DNA of 33,851 nt from Phycicoccus sp. Soil748. GTDB lineage: Bacteria; Actinomycetota; Actinomycetes; Actinomycetales; Dermatophilaceae. A program made the position numbers and the translations under genes. The stretch lies in NCBI RefSeq assembly GCF_001428025.1, contig NZ_LMSC01000008.1:52031-85881 (forward strand), written 5' to 3'. The first letter of the stretch is position 1. Every line of letters begins with the position of its first letter. The notes beneath the pieces were generated by a model. The model was not told the origin of the DNA. It saw only the letters and a program-made list of their open reading frames with translations, and ran no database searches. Shown piece after piece: positions 6,805 through 14,423 of this stretch.

Positions 6805-7833
6805 CTACGCCTCAGCCACCTGCACGTCGCGGTGCCACGACTCGGTCCGGTAGGCCGTGTGCCACCCCATGGACACGTAGAGGCCGTCGGCCCCGGTCGG
6901 GGAATCGGCGTCGACCTCGAGGTTGACCCGGTTGCGGCCGCGCTGTGCGGCGTCGCGGATCACGGTGTGCAGCAACGCCTTCGCGATGCCCCGCCCACGA
7001 GCCCGCCGGTGCACGCCGATGTAGTCGACGTAGCTGCCCTCGGTGCCGGAGGGGTCGGCCGACAGGACCGAGCTGACGATGGCGCCGCCCGGCAGGGTCA
7101 GCCCGTCGGCCTCCACCTCGGCGATCCACCAGTGGTCCCAGCGGTGGCCGGGGTCCTCGCGCAGCCGCTGCACGAACTCGGGGAAGCTCTCGCGGTAGGA
7201 GTTGAAGTGGTCGGCGAACGACTCCTCCAGCATCTGGTGCACCGTCTGCAGGTCGCCAGCCACAGGCAGGCCGGTGTCGTGGGTGGCGACGCGGCGCACG
7301 GTGACGCCCTCGCGCGGACCGGGCAGCGCTCCCGGCGCGCCCTCGGCGGCGGTCACGGGCCTGGTCATCTGCAGCCAGGTGCGGACCTTGGTGTAGCCGG
7401 CGGCGGCGAGCCACCGTGCCTGGTGGTCGTCGTCGACGTGTCGGCCGGAGTCGAGCTGGGTGCCGGGCAGGCCCCGCTGGGCGGCGACGACCAGTGCCGT
7501 CTCCTGCGCCCAGGCGAACAGGTGGGCGGCCACGCGGTCGGCGTCGGGGTCGGTGGGGTCCACGGTGAGGTCGACCACGGTGCGCCCGGCCGCGCGGTCG
7601 TGGACGCGGCACCAGCCACGCACCGCTTCCTCGCCGTTGGTCACGAGCAGCTGCCGGCGGGTCCACGAGGCGTACCCGGTGACCTCGAGGGCCACCGCCG
7701 CCTCGTCGACCGACGTCGACCCACGGGTCACGACGTGGTGGCGCGCCACGAGGGCGGTGAGCGCCGCGACATCCTGCGCGGCGGGCTCCCGGACCGACCA
7801 GCCCGGCGGGAGGTCGTGTGCGGTGGTGGTCAC
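6805..7833 (-). CDS. Double-GNAT acetyltransferase-like protein
   Basis: 342-residue protein with two GNAT-like halves, an arrangement also seen in mycothiol synthase MshD. The C-terminal half is the clear one: YIGVHRRARGRGIAKALL carries the acetyl-CoA motif R-x-R-G-R-G-x-A, followed by NLEVDADSPTGADGLYVSMGW, typical of GNAT motif B. The N-terminal half (from about residue 15) is degenerate. The acceptor is unknown. GTG 7833 is preceded by GGGAG at a spacing of nine bases. It is the third gene of a minus-strand set with the APH-fold kinase (28 bases upstream) and a DHA2 efflux pump, so a shared role in handling a small molecule is plausible but unproven. Confidence 0.8.
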   Translation of the reverse strand: MTTTAHDLPPGWSVREPAAQDVAALTALVARHHVVTRGSTSVDEAAVALEVTGYASWTRRQLLVTNGEEAVRGWCRVHDRAAGRTVVDLTVDPTDPDADRVAAHLFAWAQETALVVAAQRGLPGTQLDSGRHVDDDHQARWLAAAGYTKVRTWLQMTRPVTAAEGAPGALPGPREGVTVRRVATHDTGLPVAGDLQTVHQMLEESFADHFNSYRESFPEFVQRLREDPGHRWDHWWIAEVEADGLTLPGGAIVSSVLSADPSGTEGSYVDYIGVHRRARGRGIAKALLHTVIRDAAQRGRNRVNLEVDADSPTGADGLYVSMGWHTAYRTESWHRDVQVAEA

Positions 7834-7861
7834 CAGGTCATGCTCCCAGACGCGGGAGTGG

Positions 7862-8869
7862 TCAGCGGACGGCGAGGTCGAGCAGGGCGCCGGGGACGAC
7901 TGAGGCGTGGGCGATGCCCAGGGCCGACCTGCGACGCTCGTCGGGAGCCGACGGTTCGACCACGACCTGGGCGAAGTCGAGCACGTCGACCAGGGCCCGC
8001 ACGCACCGCAGGTAGGCCAGCAGGTCGCCGTCCAGGTCGGTGGGTCCGAGGCCCGTGCTGGACCGGTAGCCGTCGAAGAACCACCGCACCTGGTCGTCGG
8101 TGATGGGGGAGTGGGAGAACACGCCGCCGACCACGAACATGAGGTCGGCCTCGCGCGGCGCCAGCATCGCGTCGTCCCAGTCGATGAGCCAGACCTCGCC
8201 GTCGCCGTCCACGAGCAGGTTGCCGTGGTGCGGATCGGTGTGGCACAGCACGTACCGCGCCCCGGTCCAGGAGGTCGAGGACGCCAGGCGCTCCGCGCGG
8301 TCGGCGGCTGCGAGCACCAGGGGTCCGGCGGTCCGCCAGACCTCGGTGAGCTCGGCCACCGTCGGGTCGCCGGCGCGTGCAGCCGAGGCGAGGACCTCGT
8401 CGAAGGCTCTCGCCTGCGCCACCACCGCCGTCGGGTCGTGCTCCTCCGCCGGGAGGCCGGCGAGGGCGGCGTCGTCCGTCGGCACGGAGTGCAGGCCGCC
8501 CAGCAGCTCGCCGAGGCGCACCCACTCGTGGGGTCGCAGCCCCACGTCGAGGACCCGTGCCCCGGGCACCCAGCGGACGAGGCTGAGCCGGGTGCCGGCT
8601 GGACCCGGCGAGGTGAGGCCGCCGTCCCGGGTCCGCTCCGGCGCCGGGACACCGGGCACCCCGGCGCGGGCCAGGAGGTCGGCGACCACCAGTCCCGGCT
8701 GGGGTCCGGAGCTGGTCTTGGCGGCATACGCCCGGCCGTCGGCGGTGGTCACGCGCGCCAGGTCGGCTCGCGCGTCGGCGCCCAACCCCACGGGTCGGGC
8801 ACCGACGACGGACAGACCGAACTGTTCGGCGACCCGCTCCGCCAGGGAGGAGGGCGGGGACGAGCTCAG
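7862..8869 (-). CDS. Aminoglycoside phosphotransferase-fold kinase (APH family), start uncertain
   Basis: About 335 residues. The kinase core is clear: catalytic loop CHTDPHHGNLLV (H-x-D-x4-N), then the metal-binding Asp in VWLIDWDDAML; the ATP Lys is probably in RAYAAKTSSG. The family phosphorylates hydroxyls of aminoglycosides, homoserine, choline, maltose and others, so the substrate is open. No ATG or GTG exists in frame close to the end of the upstream efflux gene. The full domain needs a start near 8869, where CTG overlaps the upstream TGA as CTGA; the next in-frame GTG (8791) would remove the first 26 residues. The start is therefore unresolved. It sits between an efflux pump gene and a GNAT gene in the same direction. 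Confidence 0.8.
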   Translation of the reverse strand: MSSSPPSSLAERVAEQFGLSVVGARPVGLGADARADLARVTTADGRAYAAKTSSGPQPGLVVADLLARAGVPGVPAPERTRDGGLTSPGPAGTRLSLVRWVPGARVLDVGLRPHEWVRLGELLGGLHSVPTDDAALAGLPAEEHDPTAVVAQARAFDEVLASAARAGDPTVAELTEVWRTAGPLVLAAADRAERLASSTSWTGARYVLCHTDPHHGNLLVDGDGEVWLIDWDDAMLAPREADLMFVVGGVFSHSPITDDQVRWFFDGYRSSTGLGPTDLDGDLLAYLRCVRALVDVLDFAQVVVEPSAPDERRRSALGIAHASVVPGALLDLAVR

Positions 8870-10419
8870 TGGATGACCACCGGGGGCGCGCCCTGGTCGT
8901 CGAGCAGGTGGGAGACCTCGCGTCGCCGCGGGAGGAAGAAGGCCGGGACCAGGGTGAGGGCCACGAGGACGGCCGCCACCCAGTACGTCTTGGCGAAGGC
9001 CTCCGCCGCGTCGGCGAGCCCCTGCGTCACCGCGGCCGGCCCACCGATCTGGTCGATGATCGCCGGGTCGCGGTGGGAGGCCATCGCGGGCCCGGCGAGC
9101 TTGCTCTCCTTGAAGTGGTTGGTGAGCAGCACCGACATCGTGGCCACGCCGACCGAGCTCGCGATCTGCTGGGTGATGTTGAGCAGCGTCGACCCGCGGG
9201 CGACCTCGTGCTGGGTGAGGGTGCGCAGCGCGGTGGTGAAGATCGGCATCATCGTGCCGCCCATGCCGAGACCCATGACGAACAGCAGCGCGATGATCGT
9301 CGTGTAGGACGTCGTCGAGGTGATCTGGGTCAGCCCGAACATGCCGCAGATGATGGCGATCAGACCGAACGGCACGATCCGCCCGACCGGGATCTTGTCG
9401 ACGAGCGCACCCGCGATCGGCATGGTCAGCATCGCGCCGATGCCCTGCGGGGCGACGAGCAGGCCGGCGTCGAGCGTCGACTCGCCGCGCACCGACTGGT
9501 AGTAGGTCGGCACGAGCAGCAGGCCACCGAAGAACGCCGCCGCGAACATGAACATCGTGATGGTCGAGACGGTGAGGTTGCGGTTGCGGAACAGACGCAG
9601 GTCGAGCAGTGGGTGCCGGGGCCGGAACGAGTGCCAGACGAACGCCAGCATGAGCACCAGGCCGATCGTCATGTTGACGTAGACCTTGGGCGAGTTCATG
9701 GTGCCCTTCTGCGGGATCGAGGAGATGCCGAAGAGGAAGAGCGCGAGCCCGGGCGACATCAGCGCGACGCCGAGGACGTCGAGCGACTCCGAGGGCTCGG
9801 TGTGGTCCTTGGGCAGGGCGAAGCGGGCGTAGACGACGGCGATGATGCCGATCGGGACGTTGATCAGGAAGATCCAGTGCCAGCTCTCGTGCTGGATCAG
9901 CCAGCCGCCGATGATCGGGCCGAGGATGGGGCCGAGGAGCATCGGCACCCCGAGGATGGCCATGAGCCGACCCATCCGCGCCGGGCCGGCAGCCCTGGTC
10001 ATGATCGTCATGCCGAGCGGCATGAGCATGCCGCCGCCGAGGCCCTGCAGCACGCGGAACCCGATGAGCATGTTGATCGAGGTGGCGGCGGCGCACAGCG
10101 CGGAGCCGGCGGTGAAGAGCACGATGGCCGACATGTAGAGGCGCTTGGTGCCGAACCGGTCAGCAGCCCAGCCCGTGAGCGGGATGACCGTGGCCAGCGC
10201 CAGCGTGTAGGCGGTGACGGTCCAGGCGACGGTGGAGTAGTCGAGTGGCCGGGCCGGGTCGTCGGCGAAGACGCTCTGGAACTCGGGCAGGGCGACGTTG
10301 ACGACCGTGATGTCCAGGATGGACATGATGGCCCCGAGGACGACGACGCCGGCCACCTTGAGGACGGCGGCGTCGATCTGGTCGGGGTACTGCGTCGGTG
10401 TGGTGGCTGGAGCAGACAC
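8866..10419 (-). CDS. DHA2-family drug:H+ antiporter (MFS, EmrB/QacA type)
   Basis: 517-residue, probably 14-helix exporter in the cytoplasmic membrane. The signature LDITVVNVALPEFQ lies in helix 1. The loop 2-3 motif A is present as GWAADRFGTKRLY, and helix 5 carries the antiporter motif C (LLGPILGPIIGGWLI). The C-terminus is cytosolic and basic. DHA2 pumps export hydrophobic cations and antibiotics using the proton gradient. GTG 10419 is preferred because GAGAGGAAG lies just upstream; an earlier in-frame GTG at 10449 would add ten residues without a ribosome site. The stop overlaps the proposed start of the kinase gene. No dedicated TetR or MarR gene is adjacent. Confidence 0.92.
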   Translation of the reverse strand: MSAPATTPTQYPDQIDAAVLKVAGVVVLGAIMSILDITVVNVALPEFQSVFADDPARPLDYSTVAWTVTAYTLALATVIPLTGWAADRFGTKRLYMSAIVLFTAGSALCAAATSINMLIGFRVLQGLGGGMLMPLGMTIMTRAAGPARMGRLMAILGVPMLLGPILGPIIGGWLIQHESWHWIFLINVPIGIIAVVYARFALPKDHTEPSESLDVLGVALMSPGLALFLFGISSIPQKGTMNSPKVYVNMTIGLVLMLAFVWHSFRPRHPLLDLRLFRNRNLTVSTITMFMFAAAFFGGLLLVPTYYQSVRGESTLDAGLLVAPQGIGAMLTMPIAGALVDKIPVGRIVPFGLIAIICGMFGLTQITSTTSYTTIIALLFVMGLGMGGTMMPIFTTALRTLTQHEVARGSTLLNITQQIASSVGVATMSVLLTNHFKESKLAGPAMASHRDPAIIDQIGGPAAVTQGLADAAEAFAKTYWVAAVLVALTLVPAFFLPRRREVSHLLDDQGAPPVVIH

Positions 10420-10518
10420 AGGGCTTCCTCTCAGGCTGAGGGTGGACACGCGCCCCCGCAGCGCATCCCGTTCAGGCTAGCGCCGGGGTCCGACACGGCG
10501 CCCCGGGATTTTTCGGGT

Positions 10519-10524
10519 TAGCGT
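10519..10524 (+). promoter_or_regulatory. Leaderless-type -10 box of the SRPBCC gene
   Basis: TAGCGT followed by six bases (CGGCAC) and ATG 10531, with no Shine-Dalgarno sequence. It lies in the 111-base divergent region shared with the DHA2 pump. Confidence 0.55.
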
Positions 10525-10530
10525 CGGCAC

Positions 10531-10977
10531 ATGGTCGACGTCTCCCGCACGTTCACGGTCCCGCGCTCCCCCGAGGAGGTCGTGGGCTACCTCAGCGACT
10601 TCTCCAACGCCGTCGCCTGGGACCCGGGCACGGTCCGCTGCGACCGCGTGGGCACCGGTCCGGTGCAGGTGGGCTCGACGTGGCGCAACGTCTCCAAGGT
10701 GCTCGGGCGCGAGACCGAGCTCGAGTACGTGCTGGTCACCCTCGAGCCCGACCACGTCGTCCTGCGCGGCACCAACAAGACGGCCACCTCGACCGACGAC
10801 ATCACGGTGCTGCCCGACCCGGCCGGGTCGAAGGTCACCTACCACGCGCACATCGCCTTCAACGGCATCGCCAAGCTGGCCGAGCCCCTGATGCAGCGGG
10901 TCTTCGAGCGGCTCGGCGACGAGACCGTCGAGGGGATCACGCGCGAGCTGGCGCCGGGACGCACCCCGGGCGCCTGA
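10531..10977 (+). CDS. SRPBCC-family (polyketide cyclase/lipid-binding fold) protein
   Basis: 148-residue soluble protein with the START/Bet v1-like helix-grip fold. The N-terminus MVDVSRTFTVPRSPEEVVGY followed by LSDFSNAVAWDPG is typical for the polyketide cyclase 2/SRPBCC family, and the C-terminal long helix starts near FNGIAKLAEPLMQRVF. Members bind hydrophobic ligands; most actinobacterial ones are uncharacterised. It is monocistronic: it diverges from the efflux gene and converges on the VOC gene with a six-base gap. No catalytic residues can be assigned. Confidence 0.82.
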   Translation: MVDVSRTFTVPRSPEEVVGYLSDFSNAVAWDPGTVRCDRVGTGPVQVGSTWRNVSKVLGRETELEYVLVTLEPDHVVLRGTNKTATSTDDITVLPDPAGSKVTYHAHIAFNGIAKLAEPLMQRVFERLGDETVEGITRELAPGRTPGA

Positions 10978-10989
10978 CACGGGTCAGGC
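10972..10989. terminator. Hairpin containing both convergent stop codons (SRPBCC / VOC)
   Basis: GCCTGAC-ACGG-GTCAGGC, a perfect seven-pair stem with a four-base loop. The TGA of the plus gene (10975-10977) and the complement of the minus-gene stop (10984-10986) pair with each other in the stem. Possible bidirectional terminator; no T tract. Confidence 0.45.
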
Positions 10990-11454
10990 CGCACCGGCCG
11001 CCTCGAGGGCGGCGATGTCGAGCTTCTTCATCGACATCATGGCGGCGAACACCTTCGACGCCCGCTCGGGGTCGCTGTTGGCGATCTCGTCCCAGTTCTC
11101 GGGGACGACCTGCCACGAGAGCCCGAACTTGTCCTTGAGCCAGCCGCACATGCTCTCCTGCCCGCCGTCGGCGGTGAGGGCGTCCCAGTATCGGTCGAGC
11201 TCGTCCTGGTCCTTGACGTCGATGGTGATCGAGATGGCCTCGTCGAAGGTGAACTCGGGGCCGCCGTTGAGCGCGAGGTACCGCGCGCCGTCGAGCTCGA
11301 ACTCGACGGTGAGGACGGTGCCCTCCCGCTCGCCCGAGCCTGCCGGGTAGCGGGTCACGGTGGTGATCCTGGAGTTGGGGAACAGCGAGGTGTAGAACTC
11401 GGCGGCTTCCTCGGCCCGGGTGTCGAACCACAGGCACGGGTAGGTGCGGGGCAT
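10984..11454 (-). CDS. VOC-family protein (PhnB-like / 3-demethylubiquinone methyltransferase-like domain)
   Basis: 156-residue vicinal-oxygen-chelate fold protein. The N-terminus PCLWFDTRAEEAAEFYTSLF is the hallmark of the PhnB-like group, and the segment GGPEFTFDEAISITIDVKDQDELDRYWDAL, the GG-x-ESMCGWLKDKFG loop and the KKLDIAALEAA tail are all typical. Function in this group is largely unknown, despite the methyltransferase name in some databases. ATG 11454 is preceded by AGGAG at six bases, so this start is firm. It is separated from the convergent SRPBCC gene by six bases. Confidence 0.88.
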   Translation of the reverse strand: MPRTYPCLWFDTRAEEAAEFYTSLFPNSRITTVTRYPAGSGEREGTVLTVEFELDGARYLALNGGPEFTFDEAISITIDVKDQDELDRYWDALTADGGQESMCGWLKDKFGLSWQVVPENWDEIANSDPERASKVFAAMMSMKKLDIAALEAAGAA

Positions 11455-11563
11455 GACGGGCTCCTTGCGTCCGGTGGGCGGGCTGCCCACGTGATGTCCA
11501 TTGGACCCGCGCGGGCACCGGAAGTCATCGGTCCGCCGCGCCAGAGGGGGCGCGGGTATGGCG

Positions 11564-11569
11564 TAGCGT
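11564..11569 (+). promoter_or_regulatory. Leaderless-type -10 box of the coiled-coil protein gene
   Basis: TAGCGT, then seven bases, then GTG 11577. No ribosome-binding sequence upstream of the GTG. Confidence 0.5.
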
Positions 11570-11576
11570 CGCCCGC

Positions 11577-12563
11577 GTGCCACCACCGCACCGCCCCGGC
11601 GACGCCGACGACCAGGCGCCGCCCACCGCCCACCTCGAGGCGGCGTTGCGCACGGTGTACGCGGCCGTGCCCGACGACTTCATGGCCGTGCGCAAGGCGC
11701 TGGTCGCCGAGGCGAAGGCGGACGGCGACACCCGGGGCGCGGCGGCCATCGGCAAGCTGCGCAAGCCGAGCACGGCGGCCTGGGCGGTCAACCTCCTGAC
11801 GAGGGGGGAGCCCGGGCTGGTCGAGGAGCTGGTGGACCTCGGGGTGCGCATGCGCACGGCGCAGTCCAGGCTCGACACCGCCACCCTGACGTCGTTGCGG
11901 CCCGAGCGGGACCGCGTGGTGGCCGGCGTGGTCGCCGCCGCGGCCCGGCTGGTGGCGGACACGGGACGCACGCTCTCCCCCGCCGCGCAGGACGATGTGC
12001 GCGGCACCGTCATCGCCGCGCTCGCCGACGAGCAGGCCTCGAGCGCGGTCACCTCGGGCCAGCTGACGCGGGCCCTGTCCTACAGCGGGTTCGGCGAGGT
12101 GGACCTGTCAGAGGCGGTGGTCCGCACCTCCTCCGGCTCGATCCTGTCCGTGGTGCGCGGGGGCACCCGCGGTGGGCCGGACCGCGCGCACGCACCGCAG
12201 GGTCCCGACGGAGCCGGCAGCGGGGGCGACGACGGGGCCGACGGGGGTGAAGACCGGGGCGAGGACGGGGCGACCGAGGAAGAGGACGCTGCGGCGCTGC
12301 TCGCCGCCGCGGAGGCCGAGCTCGAGGCCGCGGTGACCGCGCTGTCGAGCGCCCAGGAGTCGGTGGCCGCGGCCCGGGAGCACGCCGAGGAGACCCGGGA
12401 GCGCGTCGGGGTCGTCGAGCGCCAGCTCGCCAAGGCGCGCGAGGCCGACGAGCGCGCGCTGGAGGCGGTGACCGACGCGGTGCGGGCGCGCAAGGAGGCC
12501 GAGGCCGCGCGGCGTACCGCCGAGGAGGCGCTCACCCGCCTGCGCGCCGAGGCGCAGGACTGA
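11577..12563 (+). CDS. Hypothetical protein with C-terminal coiled coil
   Basis: 328 residues; I do not recognise a characterised family. Residues ~15-200 form a helical domain with the conserved-looking stretch IGKLRKPSTAAWAVNLLTRG near residue 60, a type seen in uncharacterised actinobacterial proteins. Residues ~200-235 are a Gly/Asp/Glu-rich linker. Residues ~236-328 are an Ala/Glu/Arg-rich heptad pattern that reads as a long coiled coil. No signal peptide or membrane segment. Probably cytoplasmic and oligomeric. It stands alone between two oppositely oriented genes and has its own leaderless-type promoter. The strongly acidic linker and basic N-terminal domain might suggest nucleic-acid or protein scaffolding, but nothing proves it. 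Confidence 0.75.
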   Translation: MPPPHRPGDADDQAPPTAHLEAALRTVYAAVPDDFMAVRKALVAEAKADGDTRGAAAIGKLRKPSTAAWAVNLLTRGEPGLVEELVDLGVRMRTAQSRLDTATLTSLRPERDRVVAGVVAAAARLVADTGRTLSPAAQDDVRGTVIAALADEQASSAVTSGQLTRALSYSGFGEVDLSEAVVRTSSGSILSVVRGGTRGGPDRAHAPQGPDGAGSGGDDGADGGEDRGEDGATEEEDAAALLAAAEAELEAAVTALSSAQESVAAAREHAEETRERVGVVERQLAKAREADERALEAVTDAVRARKEAEAARRTAEEALTRLRAEAQD

Positions 12564-12584
12564 CCCGAGGCCACGAGCAGCAGG

Positions 12585-13094
12585 TCACCAGCCGTGGGTG
12601 CCGGGCCCTCCCTTGAACGGGCCCACGACCCGGTCGGTGACCCAGCCGCCGTAGAAGCCGCCCTCCTGCGCGCGCACGACCTCACCGCCCACGACGCACC
12701 GGTCGACGAGTCCGGGCATCACCGACACCGCCCCGGCGAGGAGCTCGAACCCGCGCGTCGGCTCGGCGTAGAACCACCCCGCCCGATGCGCGACCGTGCC
12801 GCCGCCGAGCAGGTCGAGGTAGGAGGCGACACCCTTCCACTCGCAGTACGACGTGCCCTCGGCGCGCTGCAGCGAACCGGGGACGAAGGCGGCCCGCGGC
12901 AGGTAGTAGGTCGGCGGGTGGCTGGTCTCCAGGACCCGCCACGAGAGGGTGGTCAGGGCGATGCGCTCGCCACCCACCCAGACCTCGACGGACGCCCTGG
13001 AGGGCTCGACCCTCGGTGGCCGCGGGTAGGACCAGACGGACTCCTGGCCGGGTCCGACCGGGTCGGGTGCCGGGTGACCGTTCCACGGGGACAT
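12585..13094 (-). CDS. DUF427 domain-containing protein
   Basis: 169-residue soluble protein of the DUF427 (NTP_transf_9) family. Diagnostic pieces are VEVWVGGERIALTTLSWRVL near residue 35, TYYLPRAAF, SYCEWKGVASYLDL and WFYAEP. The family has a small beta-tent fold; its biochemical role is not established. ATG 13094 is supported by TAGCGT seven bases upstream; a GTG three codons earlier overlaps that box. It converges on the coiled-coil gene, with 21 bases between the stops. Confidence 0.87.
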   Translation of the reverse strand: MSPWNGHPAPDPVGPGQESVWSYPRPPRVEPSRASVEVWVGGERIALTTLSWRVLETSHPPTYYLPRAAFVPGSLQRAEGTSYCEWKGVASYLDLLGGGTVAHRAGWFYAEPTRGFELLAGAVSVMPGLVDRCVVGGEVVRAQEGGFYGGWVTDRVVGPFKGGPGTHGW

Positions 13095-13101
13095 GGGTTC
13101 C

Positions 13102-13107
13102 ACGCTA
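13102..13107 (-). promoter_or_regulatory. Leaderless-type -10 box of the DUF427 gene
   Basis: Minus-strand TAGCGT, seven bases, then ATG 13094. No Shine-Dalgarno sequence. Confidence 0.5.
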
Positions 13108-13134
13108 GGTCGTCCCGGCCGGAGACGCCCTGCC

Positions 13135-13146
13135 GAGAGGCCTCTC
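13135..13146. repeat. 12-bp perfect palindrome in the divergent DUF427/LPG-synthase-like region
   Basis: GAGAGGCCTCTC, in the 207-base intergenic stretch 13095-13301. It could be an operator or nothing; there is no partner copy in the window. The rest of this stretch is G/C-rich with no recognisable gene or RNA. Confidence 0.35.
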
Positions 13147-13301
13147 CACCCAGCGGCCGGAACCCGCCGGAGCCGCCCGGACCGGCCGAGGCGCTGTCCT
13201 CGAGCGGTCGGGGTCGACCCTGAGTGACTGGTCCGGAGTGGGGGTCGAACTGGGTAGCAGCCCCGATGTGGGAAGGAGTACCGCGGCGCCAGAGTCCTGC
13301 C

Positions 13302-14423
13302 ATGGCCCTCCACCCCGGACTGCTCCCGCCGCCGGCGCCGACCGCACCCGTGCGGCGTGCGACCGCGCGGGGCCAGGCCGCCCGCCGCGCGCCGGGGGGC
13401 GTCCGCGGCGGGGGGAGGGCCGCCAGGCTGCTCCTGTCGGGCGCCCTCGCCACCGGCATCCTCGCCCTGGCGCTGCCGAAGGTGGCCGGCGCGCAGTGGG
13501 ACGACATCGCCCGCGCGCTGGCCTCCCTGTCGCTGGCCCACCTGGTGCTGCTCACCGTCGTCTGGCTCGCGGGGCTGTGGGTCCACACCCCGGCGCTGAC
13601 CGCCGCGCTGCCGGGGCTGTCGCACCGGCGGGCCCTGCTGCTCAACCTCACCGGCAGCTTCGTCTCCAACCTCCTGCCGCTCGGGGGCGCCGCCGGCACC
13701 GTCGCCAACTGGCGGATGGCGAGGTCCTGGGGCTTCGCGGCCCCGGCGTTCGCCCGCTGGGCCCTGGTCACCAACCTCTTCGACACCGCCCTGAAGCTCG
13801 CCCTCCCCGGCGTCGCCCTGCTGTGGCTCGCCGCCGCGGGGGTCGAGACCGGCGGCACCGTCGGCACCGCGGCCTGGGTCGGCCTCGGGCTGCTCACCGC
13901 CGTCGTGGTCGCGGCCTGGGTGGTGGTCCGCGACGACCGTGCGGTGACGTGGCTCGGCCGGTGCGCCGACCGCTGCTGCGCCCGCCTGGGCGTCGGGCGT
14001 CCACCCGCCGAGGGGTATGCCGCGCGTGCCGCCGCCTTCCGCCGTGACAGTGCCGCCCTCGTCGCCTCGGGGTGGTGGCGGATGGTCGCGGGCAAGGTCG
14101 GCTACGCCGTGCTGCAGGGCTGCCTGTTGTGGCTGTCGCTGCGGGTGCTCGGGACGTGGGTCAGCCCGGCGGTGGTGCTGGCGGCGTTCGCCGTCGAGCG
14201 GATCCTGTCGATGGTCGTCATCACGCCCGGCGCCACCGGCGTCGTCGAGGTCGGCATGACCGGGGTGCTGGTCGCGCTGCGGGTCGACCCGACGTCGGCC
14301 GCGGCCGGGGTGCTGCTCTACCGGGCCTTCACGTTCGGCATGGAGATCCCGGTCGGCGGCCTGTCGATGCTCGCGTGGTCGATGCGGGGTCGCGGTCGTG
14401 CGCAGGCTCCTACGCTGGGGTGA
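13302..14423 (+). CDS. Lysylphosphatidylglycerol synthase TM-region/AglD-like membrane protein
   Basis: 373-residue polytopic membrane protein of the UPF0104/LPG_synthase_TM family. About eight hydrophobic segments follow a basic N-terminal tail. The conserved piece LNLTGSFVSNLLPLGGAAGTVANWRMA and the late motif ERILSMVVITPGATGVVEVG (ITPGGxGxxE-like) are hallmarks. Family members act in flippase or lipid-linked transfer steps; no catalytic LPG synthase soluble domain is present, so lipid flipping or an unknown membrane role is more likely than lysyl transfer. Start: ATG 13302, with CAGAGT six bases before it; ATG 13266 would add 12 residues. The stop overlaps the following DksA-type gene as TGATG. 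Confidence 0.82.
   Translation: MALHPGLLPPPAPTAPVRRATARGQAARRAPGGVRGGGRAARLLLSGALATGILALALPKVAGAQWDDIARALASLSLAHLVLLTVVWLAGLWVHTPALTAALPGLSHRRALLLNLTGSFVSNLLPLGGAAGTVANWRMARSWGFAAPAFARWALVTNLFDTALKLALPGVALLWLAAAGVETGGTVGTAAWVGLGLLTAVVVAAWVVVRDDRAVTWLGRCADRCCARLGVGRPPAEGYAARAAAFRRDSAALVASGWWRMVAGKVGYAVLQGCLLWLSLRVLGTWVSPAVVLAAFAVERILSMVVITPGATGVVEVGMTGVLVALRVDPTSAAAGVLLYRAFTFGMEIPVGGLSMLAWSMRGRGRAQAPTLG
14411..14416 (+). promoter_or_regulatory. Leaderless-type -10 box of the DksA/TraR gene, inside the upstream gene
   Basis: TACGCT, six bases, then ATG 14423. It lies in the last codons of the membrane-protein gene, so the small gene may be made both by read-through and from its own start. Confidence 0.5.

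Noticed and set aside
4873-8103. Open frame of 1076 codons on the plus strand
   Set aside because: It runs antisense to the SDR and GNAT genes and out of frame over idi. Its translation is Arg/Gly/Pro-rich without any domain, a usual by-product of GC-rich DNA.
8869-10521. 550-codon plus-strand frame opposite the DHA2 pump
   Set aside because: Antisense to a protein with clear MFS motifs; composition is Asp/Arg/Gly/His-rich with no recognisable fold.
13302-14423. Annotating the membrane protein as an active lysyl-phosphatidylglycerol synthase
   Set aside because: Only the transmembrane part is present; the catalytic soluble domain that transfers the amino acid is missing.
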